A DNA stretch of 64,000 nucleotides from Oscheius dolichura (GCA_932521035.1 OW051493.1:744001-808000); one strand, 5' to 3'. Numbered from the stretch's first letter, positions 31,383 to 44,015 are shown. Notes: generated by a model from the letters alone, not told the origin. Numbers and translations are program-made.

Positions 31383-33649
31383 ATGGGAAACTTAGGTTCC
31401 CGCACGAAACATTCAGTGAAATATACTCCTGATGGTGAGGCTAATCTTCTATTTTCTATCGAATACCATATTTCAGCCCTTCAAATACCCTACTACGTTC
31501 TGAATGATTTTCAAAATTTAGAAAAGTTGGATAATGGAGCTTGCGGTACAGTTTTTACATGGTACGATGAAAATGGACGGACTGGAGAGAAACGGTTAGT
31601 CTTTTTTCTTACGGAAACCTCTTTATATTTAGAGCTGTTGCTATAAAAATGTTTTTTAAACACGATGAATATTCTGAAAGAGAAATCCAGATATTGAAAA
31701 CGGTAAGAAAACCGTTCTTTTCTGTTTTTATCCGAGCTCACATCCAGTTTTTTTTCTTATTTTCAGCACACCCACCCGAACATAGTGGAATTATTCGGAG
31801 TAATTTGGGATGGAAATGTGTATGGAGTCAAAGGCAGTTCTATTAAAAAGCCAATATATACGGGATACGTGATGGAATATATGGAACTTGGCAGTCTGCA
31901 TAACGGTTATCATCTTTTATTTCCATTTTAAAGGATGTCAACAGAAATCCACGATGTCTCCAAGCATTATGACATGAAGTTAATCGTCTTGTGGATCGAA
32001 CAAATTGGCTCCGGTCTACAGTATCTACATGAACACGGAATACTTCACAGAGACGTCAAGCCCAAAAAGTAGATATTTTCTCTGTTTATTTATACTCGTT
32101 TTTAGCATCCTTCTAGCAACAAGAACTCATTTAAAACTGGCGGATTTTGGCCTGGCTAGGAATATTTCTCACAACAATACTTATACTTCCGGGTAAACGA
32201 CACTTCTCTTCCCTGTAATGTTGTTTTTCCAGTCATAAAGGCACCGATCCCTATATGGCCCCGGAAATAGTGGGAACAGAAAAGAATTATGGAGCCCCGG
32301 CTGATGTCTATTCATTTGGAGTAACAATATGGGAAATAATACATAGGAAGTTGGTTTATTTTGCACAAATACTCTAAAAGAATATAGAGATCCGTCGAAA
32401 CATTTGAAGACTTCGACAGACAGCTCAGGAATTGTTTCCACAGAGCTGATTATGGATGCTGATGAAACTGATGGGGGCCTGACCGATCTCGTGAAAAGGT
32501 TCGGGACAATTTATGCAAACATAAGAAAAGAGCACCTCCAGTTATTTTTGATACGGTTGAAAACGCTTGTAAAATATTTTTAAGTTGCTGGCAAAGAAAG
32601 ATATCTGATAGGCCGTCGATCATAGAAATCATTGCCTTTGCAGCAACATTCGAACAGACGGTAGGTGTAAATTTGAGAGTTAGGAAAGAAAATGGGTTCC
32701 GCTTTTTTTAGATTTTGGTCATGGGAGGAGATAGTGATAATAACAAGATGACAATATGGAATCGGGGGACATCCACCTGGACTGTTTCACGAAAGGAACT
32801 TCCTCATCTATCTGTTTGTGTTGTTTATCTCGATGATGAACTCTATATAATCAACTGGAACAAGTCATTATCCAAGTTGGACAAAAATATGGAATGGAAA
32901 CAACTGGCTGATATGAATGAGAGACGAGGATATATTAAGAATACCTGTTTGGAATGGAATGGATACATTTGGGTGTTTGGAGGACGGAATATGGGCAGGG
33001 GGGCACTGTTAAAAAGTGTGGAACGATATGATCCGAAGGAGGATAAATGGACACGGATGCCGTAAGTTATCTTTATAAAGGGAGGACCTACATCGTTTTG
33101 ATTATATTTAGGCTAATAAGTGATTTTAGAGGCATGAAATATGGCAGATATGATGCAGCTGCAGCCGTCTGTAACGGGAAAATATATATTTGTGGAGGAA
33201 TAGGAGATGGCCCCGTCGATTTGAAAAGTGTAGAATGTTTCGATATTGAGAGTGGAGTGTGGACGGAACTGACGGATATGCCAACACCTCGAACTTACCA
33301 TTCCCTCGTTTGTTATAGAAATAAGCTGGGTGTAATAGGAGGTCGCGAAGGAAGAGAAGGCTCTACCACAGTTCTAGAATTGGATCCACTTGAAGAAAAT
33401 GGACAATGGAAAGAGTTGTCGCCCTTAACCTCCCCTATTTTTGCTTCTGTTGTTGTTCTTGGCCGAGAAATCTTTGCAATTGGCTGGTACGATGCCAAAC
33501 ATAGTTCCACCAGTGTGCATATATTTAACGGAATCAATTGGTGTGTCGGCCCCTCTTTCCCTCTAGCGCTGGAATATTATCTCCCTCCGTCTGCTGTTCT
33601 CGTTCCTCAAGAGTTCGCGTATCGTCTTTCTTCTTATCCAAACGATTAA
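31383..33649 (+). CDS. Protein kinase fused to a kelch propeller, 605 aa
   Basis: Eleven exons, all phases consistent: 31383-31434, 31477-31594, 31633-31702, 31767-31905, 31945-32068, 32106-32192, 32233-32349, 32388-32498, 32531-32660, 32712-33061, 33130-33649. Residues 1-6 (MGNLGS) fit an N-myristoylation signal. The kinase domain spans about 28-313: glycine loop LDNGACGTVF (first Gly replaced by Asn), VAIK lysine 62, REIQIL glutamate 74, HRDVKPKN with Asp 163, DFG at 181-183, MAPE at 205-208, DVYSFGVTIWEI, and a C-lobe CW..DRPS. All catalytic residues are present. HRDVKPKN favours Ser/Thr specificity, and the TKL/MAP3K style is an inference. Residues 317-605 form a kelch domain (VMGGDSD, WVFGGRN, YICGGIG, VIGGREG) with two degenerate blades. 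The 32-nt intron at 32499-32530 is unusually short. Its removal is needed to restore CW..DRPS. Confidence 0.8.
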
Positions 33650-33789
33650 AAGCGATAAATAATTCGAGAGATCATAGCGAAATTGACAGGATATTTTTTG
33701 AGGGAGTATAACAAAAAGCAAAGAGGGAGAGATGTATTTCTCGACAAAAAAGAAAAAGACGGAATGAACGATGAAACCTTGCACGGTTG

Positions 33790-34480
33790 TCTATGTCAAG
33801 TCGTTTTCTGAAGGCCGCTGCGGTCGAATTTCTTATGGAAAAGTCGGGCTGTCAATGTCGGGAGCCTGTAAATTAAAGGATCATAGTGTTGGCGTGTTCA
33901 ACGGAGTATACTTCTAACAAGTATGCCTCCGGCCGTCTTCGACGGCATGATAGCTAAAGACCCCTTACAGTTACCACAGCTCGCCGCGGAAGAAGAAAGG
34001 TCGGCGCCACAGTGATCGTGCCTCTCACTCCGAAAGTGTATATCTGAATAGAGAGTCTTCGTCTCTACAAAGTTGGATACCGTAACTCGCAATACAAAAA
34101 ACGCGTTTTGTCCGCTGTTTACACCCGTTTTCATCCAACGTCGATTTTTTGAGAAATCGACCAAAATCTTTGACAATTTCTTTCTCAAAACTGTGACATC
34201 CAATCTTTTTTATTTTCACTGCAATGAATTCGTCTCGTTATGGAGAGCATTTTAAAGGAACAGTCAGGGAGTTTTCAGCTACCGTATACACAAAAAGCGA
34301 TTTTTCCATATTTCACTGTTTTCATTATATTTACCTTTAGTGTTCTCATAGGAATCGTTTAAAGGGAGCTACCGGCAGTAGATTTCGCGCCTACAGTACG
34401 CCTGCCGACATCTTACGGGTGCGGCGGCAGCGTTATGCAATTGTTTACTTCATCCGTTTTTGCTGCTGCTATTTTATATT
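33790..34480. other. Repeat-derived intergenic stretch
   Basis: Contains AAGTATGCCTCCGGCCG (33921-33937), inverse of a word at 13762-13776, a lone TTAA-type transposon end near 34252, and a family A arm at 34398-34430 (GCCGACATCTTACGGGTGCG). No gene is seen. Confidence 0.45.
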
Positions 34481-34950
34481 TTTTTATTATTTTTAGTAGA
34501 ATATTTATTGAGAAGATAACAATAGATATCACAGAAGCGACGTAGTCGCTTGAAGAGTGAAGAGCGTTTCTTGAAGCGTCCGGTCCTCTTTTCTTCTTTC
34601 GTTCGAATCTGAAAGAAATTACTCATTTTAGCATACAAACTGACCTGAAAAATACTCCACATCGTGCTCCACGCTGAAGACAAGCTTATTCTGAAAAAGA
34701 AATATTAGAAAACAGCAAGGGAAACAAAAATATCAAACTTACTTGGATATTCGTCTAATGTCCTGGGGAGAGCTCTTGCTGCTCAATCCGATTCTTCTTT
34801 TTCTTCCTTGTGCATCTAAAAATAATGTATTATCAATTAGAAATAATAGAAAACAAAATAAAAATGATAAAACAACAAGAGAAAGCAATACAACAAATAA
34901 TGAAAATGAAATAATGACGAAAAGCGCAAGCGACTTGCAATAAGCTAATT
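34480..34950 (-). repeat. Exon-bearing repeat family R3, second copy
   Basis: Block order as in 16385-17065. On the minus strand a TTTTAG acceptor precedes a short open piece containing GGATTGAGCAGCAAGAGCTC, which is almost identical to a piece inside the hAT-like element at 49448-50458. Later pieces follow CTTTTTCAG-type acceptors and encode Arg/Lys-rich text (RTKEEKRTGRFKKRSS). No complete frame is recovered. Confidence 0.5.
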
Positions 34951-35055
34951 TTTTAATGGTCTCCCTTGTCAGATAATTCTCCGATAAGTTTTATTGATAA
35001 ATATTAATCGAAACAGAAAAAAAAAGAAAAAAGAAAAGAAGCTCCTGTTCACATA

Positions 35056-38000
35056 TCAGAAGATTGTGGCGGTTGTTGCGGCAGGCTGGTCATCATCCCC
35101 GAAGTCCTGCTGATATTCACCATTGGAATGACCAGTTGCCTTGCCACTGAAATTCCGCCATTTTCCGCTATTTTTAATGATAAAAAACGAACCGAAGATG
35201 TTTTTAACGGCGAGACGGTAGTCCTTTATCCCGTAGAGGACAATTATTGGATCAATCAACTTGGGAATTGTACCCAGGAAGGAGAAAATAATTGTAGCAC
35301 TGCCGAGGGAAATATTCATGCTCAGGAGAGGCAGAGTCAGGTACAGGCCGCTGGGAATATGGACCAGGAAAATAGGGATGATCGTCTGGAAAAGAGAAAT
35401 ATTTGTGGGAAAGTGTGTTGAATACATGACAACGGGAATAGTCAATAAAGTTGAAATTATAAGATGACTGAAAAAAATGAATATCTAGTTTCACCGAAGA
35501 GATAAAATTCCGCCCGCTTTTCCTTTGACTAATGGATTATCTGGACATATTTTGGCGCCAAAATAAGTAATTTTCCCTAGCAAAAATGTAGTATGACACT
35601 AGAAAACTGACTTCTTGAACAAAAAAACAATCCGTCTTCCAAGCTTGGCTCTTTTCGAATTTTTGGTACGAGTCAAATTCAGCAACGATCAATTATGGAG
35701 CCAGAAAAGGGAAATTTTATTGGAGACTTGAAAAAAAAATATTTCAATTTACCAATATAGCTGATAAGATATTGTTCCAACATATCTGTAGTGGGTTTTC
35801 TTTGAAAATTAAAAAAAAAAGGAAAATGTTTGTTTCTGATCCCACTTCCTAGTTGATTCAGAACTGGTCAATTCTACCGACTTTATCACTGAACCAACCG
35901 ATGTTCACTTGGTTCGACGACACTTTACCAAAGTTAAGCCCTTTTTCCATAGCCAGCCGGTTCGGTCAGCCGACAGTCAAAATGGCCAGGCTTTTCTTTT
36001 GTAAAAATCTGTATTCTGACCAAAACCAACGGGGCGGGGGAGACTCTAACGCGGAGCCTCCGCCAACACAAAACGGGGGCGTCGGCCGGCCGCCGGCCGT
36101 CCAAGGTGCCCCTTTCTCAGTAAAACTGGGCACTTCTAGTCAGTATAAAATATGAAGAGATTTTCAAATTCCTAGAGCTACTCAGAACGGGGAACTGCAA
36201 CTATTTCGGAATTATAAGACGACTGAAAAATTAATAAATATCAAGTTTCATAAACGCTATAAATTTCCCCTCTTGTGATCATTACAGTCTTCAGCTCGGA
36301 TGACCGACAATTTCTCGAAAAACGGTCGTTTTACGCTAGGAAAATGAAAAAGTGCCGCCTAAAATACGCCACCCACTTGAAAAAAAAGCGTTGCTTTCAT
36401 ATTTTTATTGTTATCGAACCCGCTAAAACGCCAAGAAAGGAGGACTTTATTGGAGGCTTGAAAAAGCAAAATATTTCAATTTGTCCATATAAAGGATATG
36501 ACATTATTTCAACGTTGTGCTCTGACGTTTCTCTATTCGACAATTCAACATCGACTCGCCCCAAAAAATATTTACGATGCAGCAGAATTTATTTATAGAC
36601 AGCCACCTCTTCTAATTATTGCTTCAGCGTGGCGTTTGGCAAATGAAAAAAATGCGGAGTAATCTGGCTTCTTTAGAAGGTTCCTTCCAAATTTCGATTT
36701 GTTTTAATTTGGCTACTTATACCCGGTATTAGTCGGTTTACTGCTCACTACATATCCATGGGTTGAAAACTTTATCTTCTTCAAGTCCTACCTGGATCAG
36801 TAGGGTCATGAATATCTGCTTCTGTAGGCTGACATTCCTCAATTTGAAGCTGTGACTCTGCAGGTATCCAATCTGCCGTTGGATTTTGAATCCACAGTAC
36901 AGTATCAGCCCGATTGAGATGTAAATATAGATGTAGTGGTTCAAAAAAGAGGCAATCGATCCGGGCGAGAGTTCTCCCGACGGTTTCTGAAATTATCCCT
37001 ATTATTTCCCCGTTTTTTGGTTTCTTACATGGAGTCGGAACAAAATGTAGCCAATCTTCTCGTCGGGCTGGATGTTGAACACTTTTCTGACGTCGTCGTG
37101 GAGCTCCTCGGGAATCTCGTTAGCAGTACAGAAGAAAAAGGCACAACCACAGATATAGAGCAGGTGGAGCACGTAGACTGTGATAATAATGCATTGGATA
37201 GCAAGACGATCTATTATTTTGTCCTTCCAGTTTGTTCTGAAAAGGAGGGAATAAGGAAAGGAATCCGAAATGACCCGCCCTATTCTGGCCGCAGACGGGA
37301 GTGTCGGGTGTTTGTGTCCGTATCTCGGTCATTTCTTGGTCGATTTCAAAAATTCAAAGACCTAGTTGGAGAGTACGAAAAGACGATTCTAATGAACCCA
37401 GTCCATTCTCAAAAAGGATAGACAAAAAATCTGCCGCCCCGACAAAACAATCTGTAGCCCCACAAACGTTGACGGAGGATATGTTACGTAACGCGGCGCC
37501 TCCCCTTCTCTTATTTTAATTAGCCAACCAGCATTACTGCTATTGCGCAGCGGATGTTTTTGGCAATTTATTAATTTTTCAGAGTGACTTTTTGAAGACT
37601 GGAAAACTAAACTGTTTGCTCATTCCTCTTCTTATTACTTCAAATTCTCTCGTCTACTGTTTTTAGCAAGAAAATTTTTGAAGTATCTACTCTTATGATT
37701 ACGGTATCTATTTCAATAAAGCCCCCTTCTATTGGGCACTGTTGAATTTTATAGTCATTTTTCACTGAAACGAGTCACCAACAACGTCAAATCATTGTAA
37801 AAAATTTATTCTGACATTTTTTGTGTTTCACTTGGAATATTTCAGGAAAAATCATTAGGTGACTTTACTACACGGTCTTCAGATGACTTTTTTTTCTAGT
37901 GTTTTGTAGTAGCTTCAAAAGCTCTGGAAAGTTGAAAGTATCGACGGAAGTACAATATATGCACATTATACCGTAATCCGTTGTATTCACTTCTTTTTAG

Positions 38001-39338
38001 AATTTTGCAAACCTTTCAAACATTCAAAGAATTACAGTAATTGTTTCACTGGTAATTGTTCCACTCTCTCTCTCTCTCTCTATGCGTGATCTGTACTCTA
38101 CTCTCCGGTCAATTGTGTTAAAAATTAACCCCGCTACCCAGAAAAAAGGCTAATTTTATCAAGAAGTAGAAATTAGAGAACTACGTTCTACGTCCAGCGA
38201 GGGGCCCATAAGATCAAAGTTTATGAGAAAATAACAAAATCGGTGAGAAAAAAGGGGAAAAAAAGTACTTACTTGCAGAGAGTGACGTATCGGTAGACGA
38301 AGTGGACCACGACCAGACTGATCCAAATCTCGTAGAAGATACAGTACAGCGTGGGACCCAAGATGGCAAATTTTGTATTCCCTATGAAACCGCCATGGTT
38401 GAAGACAATCCAAGCGTTGTAGCCGATGTAATTCACCTGGAAATGGGGAGATAAGTGTTGTTTCAATTCGGGGATTTATAGGTCTCTCTGATCTAATAGA
38501 TGTTGAGTGTTTCTTGGTCCTCAATTACATCAAAACTAGCGCGGTAAACCAGATCCGGGCCAGTAAGACGCATTTTCGGGGGAAGCGCGCTGCCTTGGCG
38601 CTTTTCCGGTGCAACAGGTCTGTAATCTTTGGCAGACGGCATAATTGACACTGAAAAAGCGCAAAGACCCCCGCCTCCCCCGAAAATGCGCCGTACTGGC
38701 TCGGATCTGGTTTGCCGCCTTATTCAAACCCAATTTTTTTAGTCTTTTTCATACTTGCCCTTTATCCACACATTTTTTTCCATTTTGGGTGGAGTACCCA
38801 CTAAACTATATATAGCGCAAAGTACCAATGAAATTAGCGGTCCACATACAGATTTCTTGTTTCATATTGAGTTTAAAATTTTTTCATCCAAATAAAGGCT
38901 AATGATGTTTTCTTGGGTTTATATGTTCATTCCTAATAAATATCCCCGGTAAGTGCGCTCTGTCTAACAGCGTTCCTAATCTTTTTATTTTTTATTTATT
39001 TTTCCCTATTTTAGCCATGCAACTATGAAAACATTGTTTTCAGATAATGTTATGTTTCACGTGGTACATAAATAGTTCCGCCCAAATAAGTTTCAATTGG
39101 TGCAATTATTGCGAAGTCAGTAAAAGTACAGTAACCCTAATAAACTTACTGGCATTCCGAAGAAGACAATAATAGCGAAGGCCATCTCAAAGGCGGCAAA
39201 TCCTGCCAGGACGTATTTATACCGCCCGATGGATTTCCTCGAATGGTTCCAGACGATAAAAATCAGGAAACTGTTCAGGACAATAGCAATTACGGTAGCC
39301 ACAGCTTGAGAATAGGTCACAATGTCGGAGAAGGACAT
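35056..39338 (-). CDS. Str-class seven-transmembrane chemoreceptor, 361 aa
   Basis: Five exons with consistent phases, in transcript order: 39338-39150, 38436-38273, 37236-37029, 36986-36792, 35385-35056. A CTTTCCAG acceptor ends one base before the ATG. TM1 has VIAIVLNSFLIFIVW, followed by the family-like SIGRYKYVLAGFAAFEM. LVVVHFVYRYVTLCK ends TM3. QKQIFMTLLIQ joins TIIPIFLVHIPSGLY at the exon 4/5 border, matching the QxQLF..LxxQ..iP signature of nematode Str receptors. TM7 ends LIDPIIVLYGIKDYR. Length is normal for the family (about 340-360). AATAAA lies about 60 nt beyond the stop. Introns are enlarged by insertions: family C at 35905-36140, family B at 37290-37501, MITE M at 38541-38724. 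It is predicted to act in chemosensory neuron cilia. The ligand cannot be inferred. Confidence 0.85.
35905..36140 (+). repeat. Family C repeat in a receptor intron
   Basis: It begins near TTTACCAAAGTTAAGCCC and ends with GGGGGCGTCGGCCGGCCGCC and CTGGGCACTTCTAGTC. Confidence 0.65.
37290..37501 (+). repeat. Family B repeat in a receptor intron
   Basis: It starts GAGTGTCGGGTGTTTGTGTC and ends ATGTTACGTAACGCGGCG, a single arm of the palindromic element. Confidence 0.7.
38061..38082. repeat. (CT)n microsatellite
   Basis: A run of alternating C and T about 20 bases long, intronic in the receptor gene. Confidence 0.9.
38541..38724. repeat. MITE, family M, intact copy
   Basis: Left end GCGGTAAACCAGATCCGGGC, right end CTCGGATCTGGTTTGCCGC, and internal AATGCGCC arms. 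This is the reference for the split copy at 49360-50575. It lies in the Str receptor intron between exons 1 and 2. Confidence 0.8.
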
Positions 39339-39716
39339 CCTGGAAAGGGGGAATGCTACTTTGAGAGACTACAATGAGGGGCATCACGACCAGCAATAAC
39401 AAGATTAGTGGGCCATTTTAATAGAGAATTTGAAACATCGGATAGTAGGGACTCCAATTTAGTAAGGGAACTACCGTATTTAGTAAAATAAAATATGCTG
39501 AAGACCCAGATCAACAACACTTTATCTTTGAAATCGTTTTTGAAGGGTTAGCAGAACATAAAAACAGAAAAATTGACCAAATTGAAAGGTAAGAAACGAG
39601 AAAACGATAACTTTGACTTGTGAAAAGGGTAAGAACAAACTCCAGAAGCAATTATTATCCCGTAAAAAGTTGTTATTTAGAGGATGTGTGAAAAATAATA
39701 AGGAGAAAACGCTAAA

Positions 39717-39822
39717 CTAGGATATTCAAAATTGGCGGTGCGTCTTCGCTGCGGGACCAGGTTTGAAAGCTTCCTGGTCCCGTAGCGCAAAGGTTTCTCC
39801 GAGGAATATCCGTTGGAAATAT
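39717..39822. repeat. Family T MITE, partial
   Basis: Contains GGCGGTGCGTCTTCGCTGCG, GACCAGGTTTGAAAGCTTCC and GAATATCCGTTGGAAAT. The left terminus has decayed. Confidence 0.6.
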
Positions 39823-40353
39823 AGAACAGGATAAACGTCGCTTTTCCTCAAATTTTGGGGAATATATGCTTCAAGAAAGGGATATAATTCTTGGGCAGTG
39901 GGAAAAAAGTAATAACTGCTACAATTGTGGTGGATTTATAAAAAGAAGTGGACAATATTCGTGTTCTGTCCTCGAGTCAGATAATTACTTTTCCCTTCCC
40001 CCGGTTATATCAGCTGTATGAGCCCCATAGATTATGAAATTATCTTGTTTGTCCCGCCCCAGTCTACAGCTAATACAACTAGAGACAAGGACAGTGCTTT
40101 CTGCTCGGGAGACTATCGTATTTAATTTCAATAGAGCTGTACTTTTTAGCAGGAAAGAAAGGGATAATTCCATGCTCCAGTGATAATATAGAAATACGAA
40201 AAAAAATTTGTTATGTGAAAGTTGTACTACCGCTTTTGAAGGCGTAATATATGTTTTTTTACAAATATAATCATACGTAACCGGTTCACGATATTGCCCT
40301 TAGATTTTAAAGAGGAAGTAAAACATCCAACAGGCAAATTATGACGGGGACTA

Positions 40354-40508
40354 CCGGCTCGGTTCTCGCTAATCCGATCCCCTGCACCCGTAAAGTCTCG
40401 GCAAGACAAAGGTATAAAGGCGTCACAGTTTTGTAACAGCGTTGAATAAAGATAATCCTCCTGCCGAGACTTTACGGGTGCAGGGGAATGGACCAGCGAG
40501 GAGCGAGG
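40354..40508. repeat. Family A MITE, full copy
   Basis: Arms GATCCCCTGCACCCGTAAAG and CTTTACGGGTGCAGGGG. The core is GACAAAGGTATAAAGGCGTC then ACAGTTTTGTAAC. The outer ends CGGCTCGGTTCTCGC and GCGAGGAGCGAGG are only loosely paired. Confidence 0.75.
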
Positions 40509-40519
40509 TTAAAATTCTG

Positions 40520-41670
40520 TGGTTTCCCGTCGTTTACACGAATTTTTGCTCTAAAGATCAGATTATGGGTGTTCAAGATGAAAACCCAGAAAAAAGGGGA
40601 AAGTATACCGTAACCTAGACGTTTTCAATTGATTCTGTTACAGTAACGACGATGGATCGGGAATTTTTCATTTTGGGAAATATGAAGGCTGCCCGGAACA
40701 TTTTTCAGGAAGTGAACAATTTGATATTATCCGTGGTATTAGAAAGAAACACCTGGCAAAAAAAAGGTCGAGCTTATACTTGTTTTTTCTCAAAAGGTTC
40801 TCGCAATTGGCAATAATAGTTGAATAGCAGCATCCCATTTTGTAGAAGAATTGATACATTTAATTTCGAATCCCATTTCTACTCCAAAATTACGGTACCT
40901 AAAAGATGTAAGAAATGATCATGGTCTTTCCTCATTGTGGAAAATATAGGCTAGACAAAACATGGCTACTTCTACCATTTCTAAACATTGAGTGATTTTG
41001 GCGCCAAAGTAATTGAAGCAACCCAGAAGAGGAGGCATTTATGTAATTATATGTAACGCTTATAATCCGCTTCTCCAGTCTATATAGGAGAAACGAAACA
41101 AGAAAATATAGTCCTCACTGTCCAGAACAAGTCGCTAAAAACCGATTGATTTTATAAACTAGCCGATACATCAAATTTTGACGATCAGTCAGGAAATTCT
41201 CTAGGTTATTATACTTTTTATGGAAAATGGCAAAAAAACAGGAAAAACAAGTCGGAGGAGTAGTGCGGCACGGTATTTGCTGGTTATAAGACTTTCCCGA
41301 AACATTATTTTGGTTATTTGTTCACTTTTGAACCGATGTTTGGAAGTTATACGGAAAGTTTTCCCTATGAAAGACCGAAGAAATGTTTGTAGCCTTCTCC
41401 TCCACTATATATCCGTTTATTGAAAGAGTATACAAATGATCAACGCGCGGATAAAAAATGTATAGAGAGATGAGTGTGGGTTGATTGGTCCTTGAGCTAA
41501 TGAATGTTCTGCTAATGAATCTCGGGCCTCCTTCCCTAGGTGGGCAGGGTTCTCCACCCCGCTGAGAACGTCATTAGATTGGACGGAGCAGTGTGTTTGC
41601 AGAGAGGGGGAGGAAAAGGGAAGGAAGGATGGGATGGCGATCAAGAGGAACAAAAAGAGGAAGAGAGAAA
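40520..41670. other. Intergenic, no supported gene
   Basis: Short frames on both strands with no splice-coherent exons. A purine-rich tract lies at about 41600-41670. Confidence 0.4.
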
Positions 41671-41678
41671 TGAGAATA

Positions 41679-41836
41679 CCGTATTTCTTCTATTTCGCGC
41701 TCCCGGGCCGGACTCCGAGGACGAATGCCCGCGGGCATTCGTCACAACCCGCGGGCATTCGTCCCCGGAGTCCCCGGGCCGCTTATTAGAAGGAGGCGGG
41801 TAATAGAACAGGAGCGCCAAATAGAAGAAATACGGT
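41679..41836. repeat. TA-flanked MITE with GC-rich palindromes
   Basis: The termini CCGTATTTCTTCTATTT and AAATAGAAGAAATACGG are exact inverted repeats with TA on each side. The centre has two copies of the self-complementary GAATGCCCGCGGGCATTC or its half, giving a strongly foldable GC-rich core. Confidence 0.8.
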
Positions 41837-42662
41837 ATTAACTTACGACTAAAGTTCACTATTTTTCCACATTTTATGGCAATGCCGAAGCAAATTTGTT
41901 CACAGGAAATATATTATTCGTACAAGTTAATATTTTCTTGTAAGTAGTATAAGAAACTTTAATTGATAGAATAAAACCAAATATATTCAATAAAAATTAC
42001 TGTAATATGGGCAAACATCGGGCTGATTAGATGCTCACCAAAACGGATCAAAAAGAAGGAAACAGCAAAAAGAGAACACCACTAAAAAAACAGGAACGTG
42101 TAAGAAGAGCTCTTCTTCGTTTTATGAAATTCCAGAAAAAAATTTGTTTTTCCAGATACATGCATGACCCCACTGATTTCTTGTGATTGTAGGGAACTTT
42201 TATAAAATCCATAGAACAAGAATAATTCAAGAAAAATTACAGTAATGTGGAGCACATTCCTATTTTCGATTCAACGTTTCATTCTTGAAATAAAGCGACT
42301 TTCAGAGATTTTTGGCTTTCAAAGTGGAACAGTTTGCTTTTTTCATATTCATAGAGTAAACGTAATATGAGAAGAGAAAAAAAGACGAACTTCCTTTATG
42401 GGAATTTCTTGCAGATTGCTGAAAAGAGAGCTTTCTAATCTTTTTCGTGAGTGTTCACAAATGATGGCAATTATTAGTTATACTTTTTGCCGAATTTGGA
42501 GACCCGTGCTCAAGAAGTACCAATGCAATCATCAGGAATCTCTTCCGTTGGCTAAATATCAACAGTGAAACGCATATTTTTCTAAAAAAAAACATTCTCA
42601 ATCCAAAATTATTGGTGAATCTATAATTTAGCCATGAAATTGAACAAAGATGGGGGATAGAA

Positions 42663-42866
42663 ATGTTTAGAACTGGATTTTTGAGGAAAGGAAACGGTAA
42701 AATCTTCAATTCTGCTCAAACTAGATTGAAGAACCCTTCAAATAATGGTCAAAATGGCTATTATTCAGTTTTTTTTTGCGGCATGGTTATATTGACCTTG
42801 TTATACTTCGTAAACAGTAATTATTGGAAACAAATGAAAGCAAGGCAATATCATGACTTCCATTGA
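42663..42866 (+). CDS. Small protein with one membrane span, 67 aa
   Basis: A single-exon frame with ATG start and TGA stop. The amino terminus is basic and lacks acidic residues (MFRTGFLRKGNGKIFNSAQ), like a mitochondrial targeting region. A hydrophobic stretch follows (YYSVFFCGMVILTLLYFV) and then a charged tail (YWKQMKARQYHDFH). This shape fits small inner-membrane subunits or assembly factors, but I do not recognise it. There is no clear trans-splice acceptor directly upstream and codon bias gives no help. A chance frame remains possible. Confidence 0.4.
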   Translation: MFRTGFLRKGNGKIFNSAQTRLKNPSNNGQNGYYSVFFCGMVILTLLYFVNSNYWKQMKARQYHDFH

Positions 42867-43413
42867 CGATTTTACTGTTTTTCAAAGTTCTGATAAATCT
42901 AACCGAGTAGCGCATTCTAATTCATTATGCTCTGTGGCTAAAATGGAGATTCTTTCATTTCTATCCAAATATAACGTTTACAATAACCGCCTAAATTATC
43001 AGTAATTCGTTAGATTCAACTTCTTCGAATAGATTGCCGCCTGCTGTTTACACCCTTTTTCCCAATTTCTAACCGGGCGGAAATGAAGATGGTGCTAAAA
43101 CTTCCGATCTCCGATTTGATATGGTTCTATTACAGGTTTTACGATATATCCTCTGTGCTATTTTAACAGTATTATAAAGAACTTCGTGATTCTTCAGAAA
43201 TTCCTTCCTATCAAAGACGGGTTAGTTCCGGGATTTCCGAATGAATTTCTCACCTGCTGTTGGTTATTCCTAAAAATATTATATCCCCCCTTTTTACTCG
43301 GTTTGCTTTGCTCTGAACTAGTATTAAATCGGCCTCACTGTATTTTGGTCCTTAGAATTATCATATTCCAGTAAAGAAGAAGCGCTTCCCGCCGCGGACC
43401 CAGCTAGGTGCGC

Positions 43414-43550
43414 TTACACGATAGTCCGCTCCCCCGCACCCGTAAAATCTCGGCAGGAGGATCGTTTTTATTCAAAACTGTGACGCCTTTATACCGTTGT
43501 CCTGCCGAGACTTTACGGGTGCAGGGGATCGGGCTATCGAGGACCGAGCC
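43414..43550. repeat. Family A MITE, full copy
   Basis: Left arm CCCGCACCCGTAAAATCTCG, right arm CCGAGACTTTACGGGTGCAG, with a core containing TTTTTATTCAAAACTGTGAC. Confidence 0.75.
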
Positions 43551-43886
43551 GGGATTCTTCTGTTCTCCAAATGAGATTGTTGGGCAGGACATTGACCCTG
43601 AATTTTTGATATGGAAACAAAATTTCAAAGAAGCCAGCTATTATTACATCAAATTCCTCCGTGTTGTTTACAACTTCAATTTCTAAATGTTATCAAAGAA
43701 GATACGGAATAAACCTCCAGTGTAGTGCGATAACAGTCCAAACGCGTGACCTCCCTCACGCCATATGCTCTCCTTTTCTGCCCTGAATTTCTAATCGCTT
43801 GGAACTCATTTGTGCTCGTCTAACCGATGGAAAGCATGTCACCCCATGCCCAAAAATTATCTCATTGCTCATTTGGGCTTGTTATA

Positions 43887-44015
43887 GTCCATTTCCAGTT
43901 GAGATTCCTCGGAAAAACCTCTCCGCTATGGGACCAGGAAGCTTTCAAACCTGGGATTGCAGCGGAGACGCGCCGCCAACTTTGAATCCGTGGAATATCC
44001 CTTTTGGAAATGGAC
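43887..44015. repeat. TA-flanked MITE, family T, complete
   Basis: GTCCATTTCCAGTTGAGATT at the left and CCCTTTTGGAAATGGAC at the right, with TA on both sides. The centre CTATGGGACCAGGAAGC pairs with related words in the other copies. Confidence 0.75.

Noticed and set aside
35128..35421. 97-codon plus-strand frame
   Set aside because: It is a shadow of the last exon of the Str receptor, which has matching family signatures and phases.
37301..37519. Recurrent peptide frames containing VRISVISWSISKIQRPSWR
   Set aside because: The same frame occurs in every family B repeat copy, on both strands and in introns, so it is repeat sequence read as protein.
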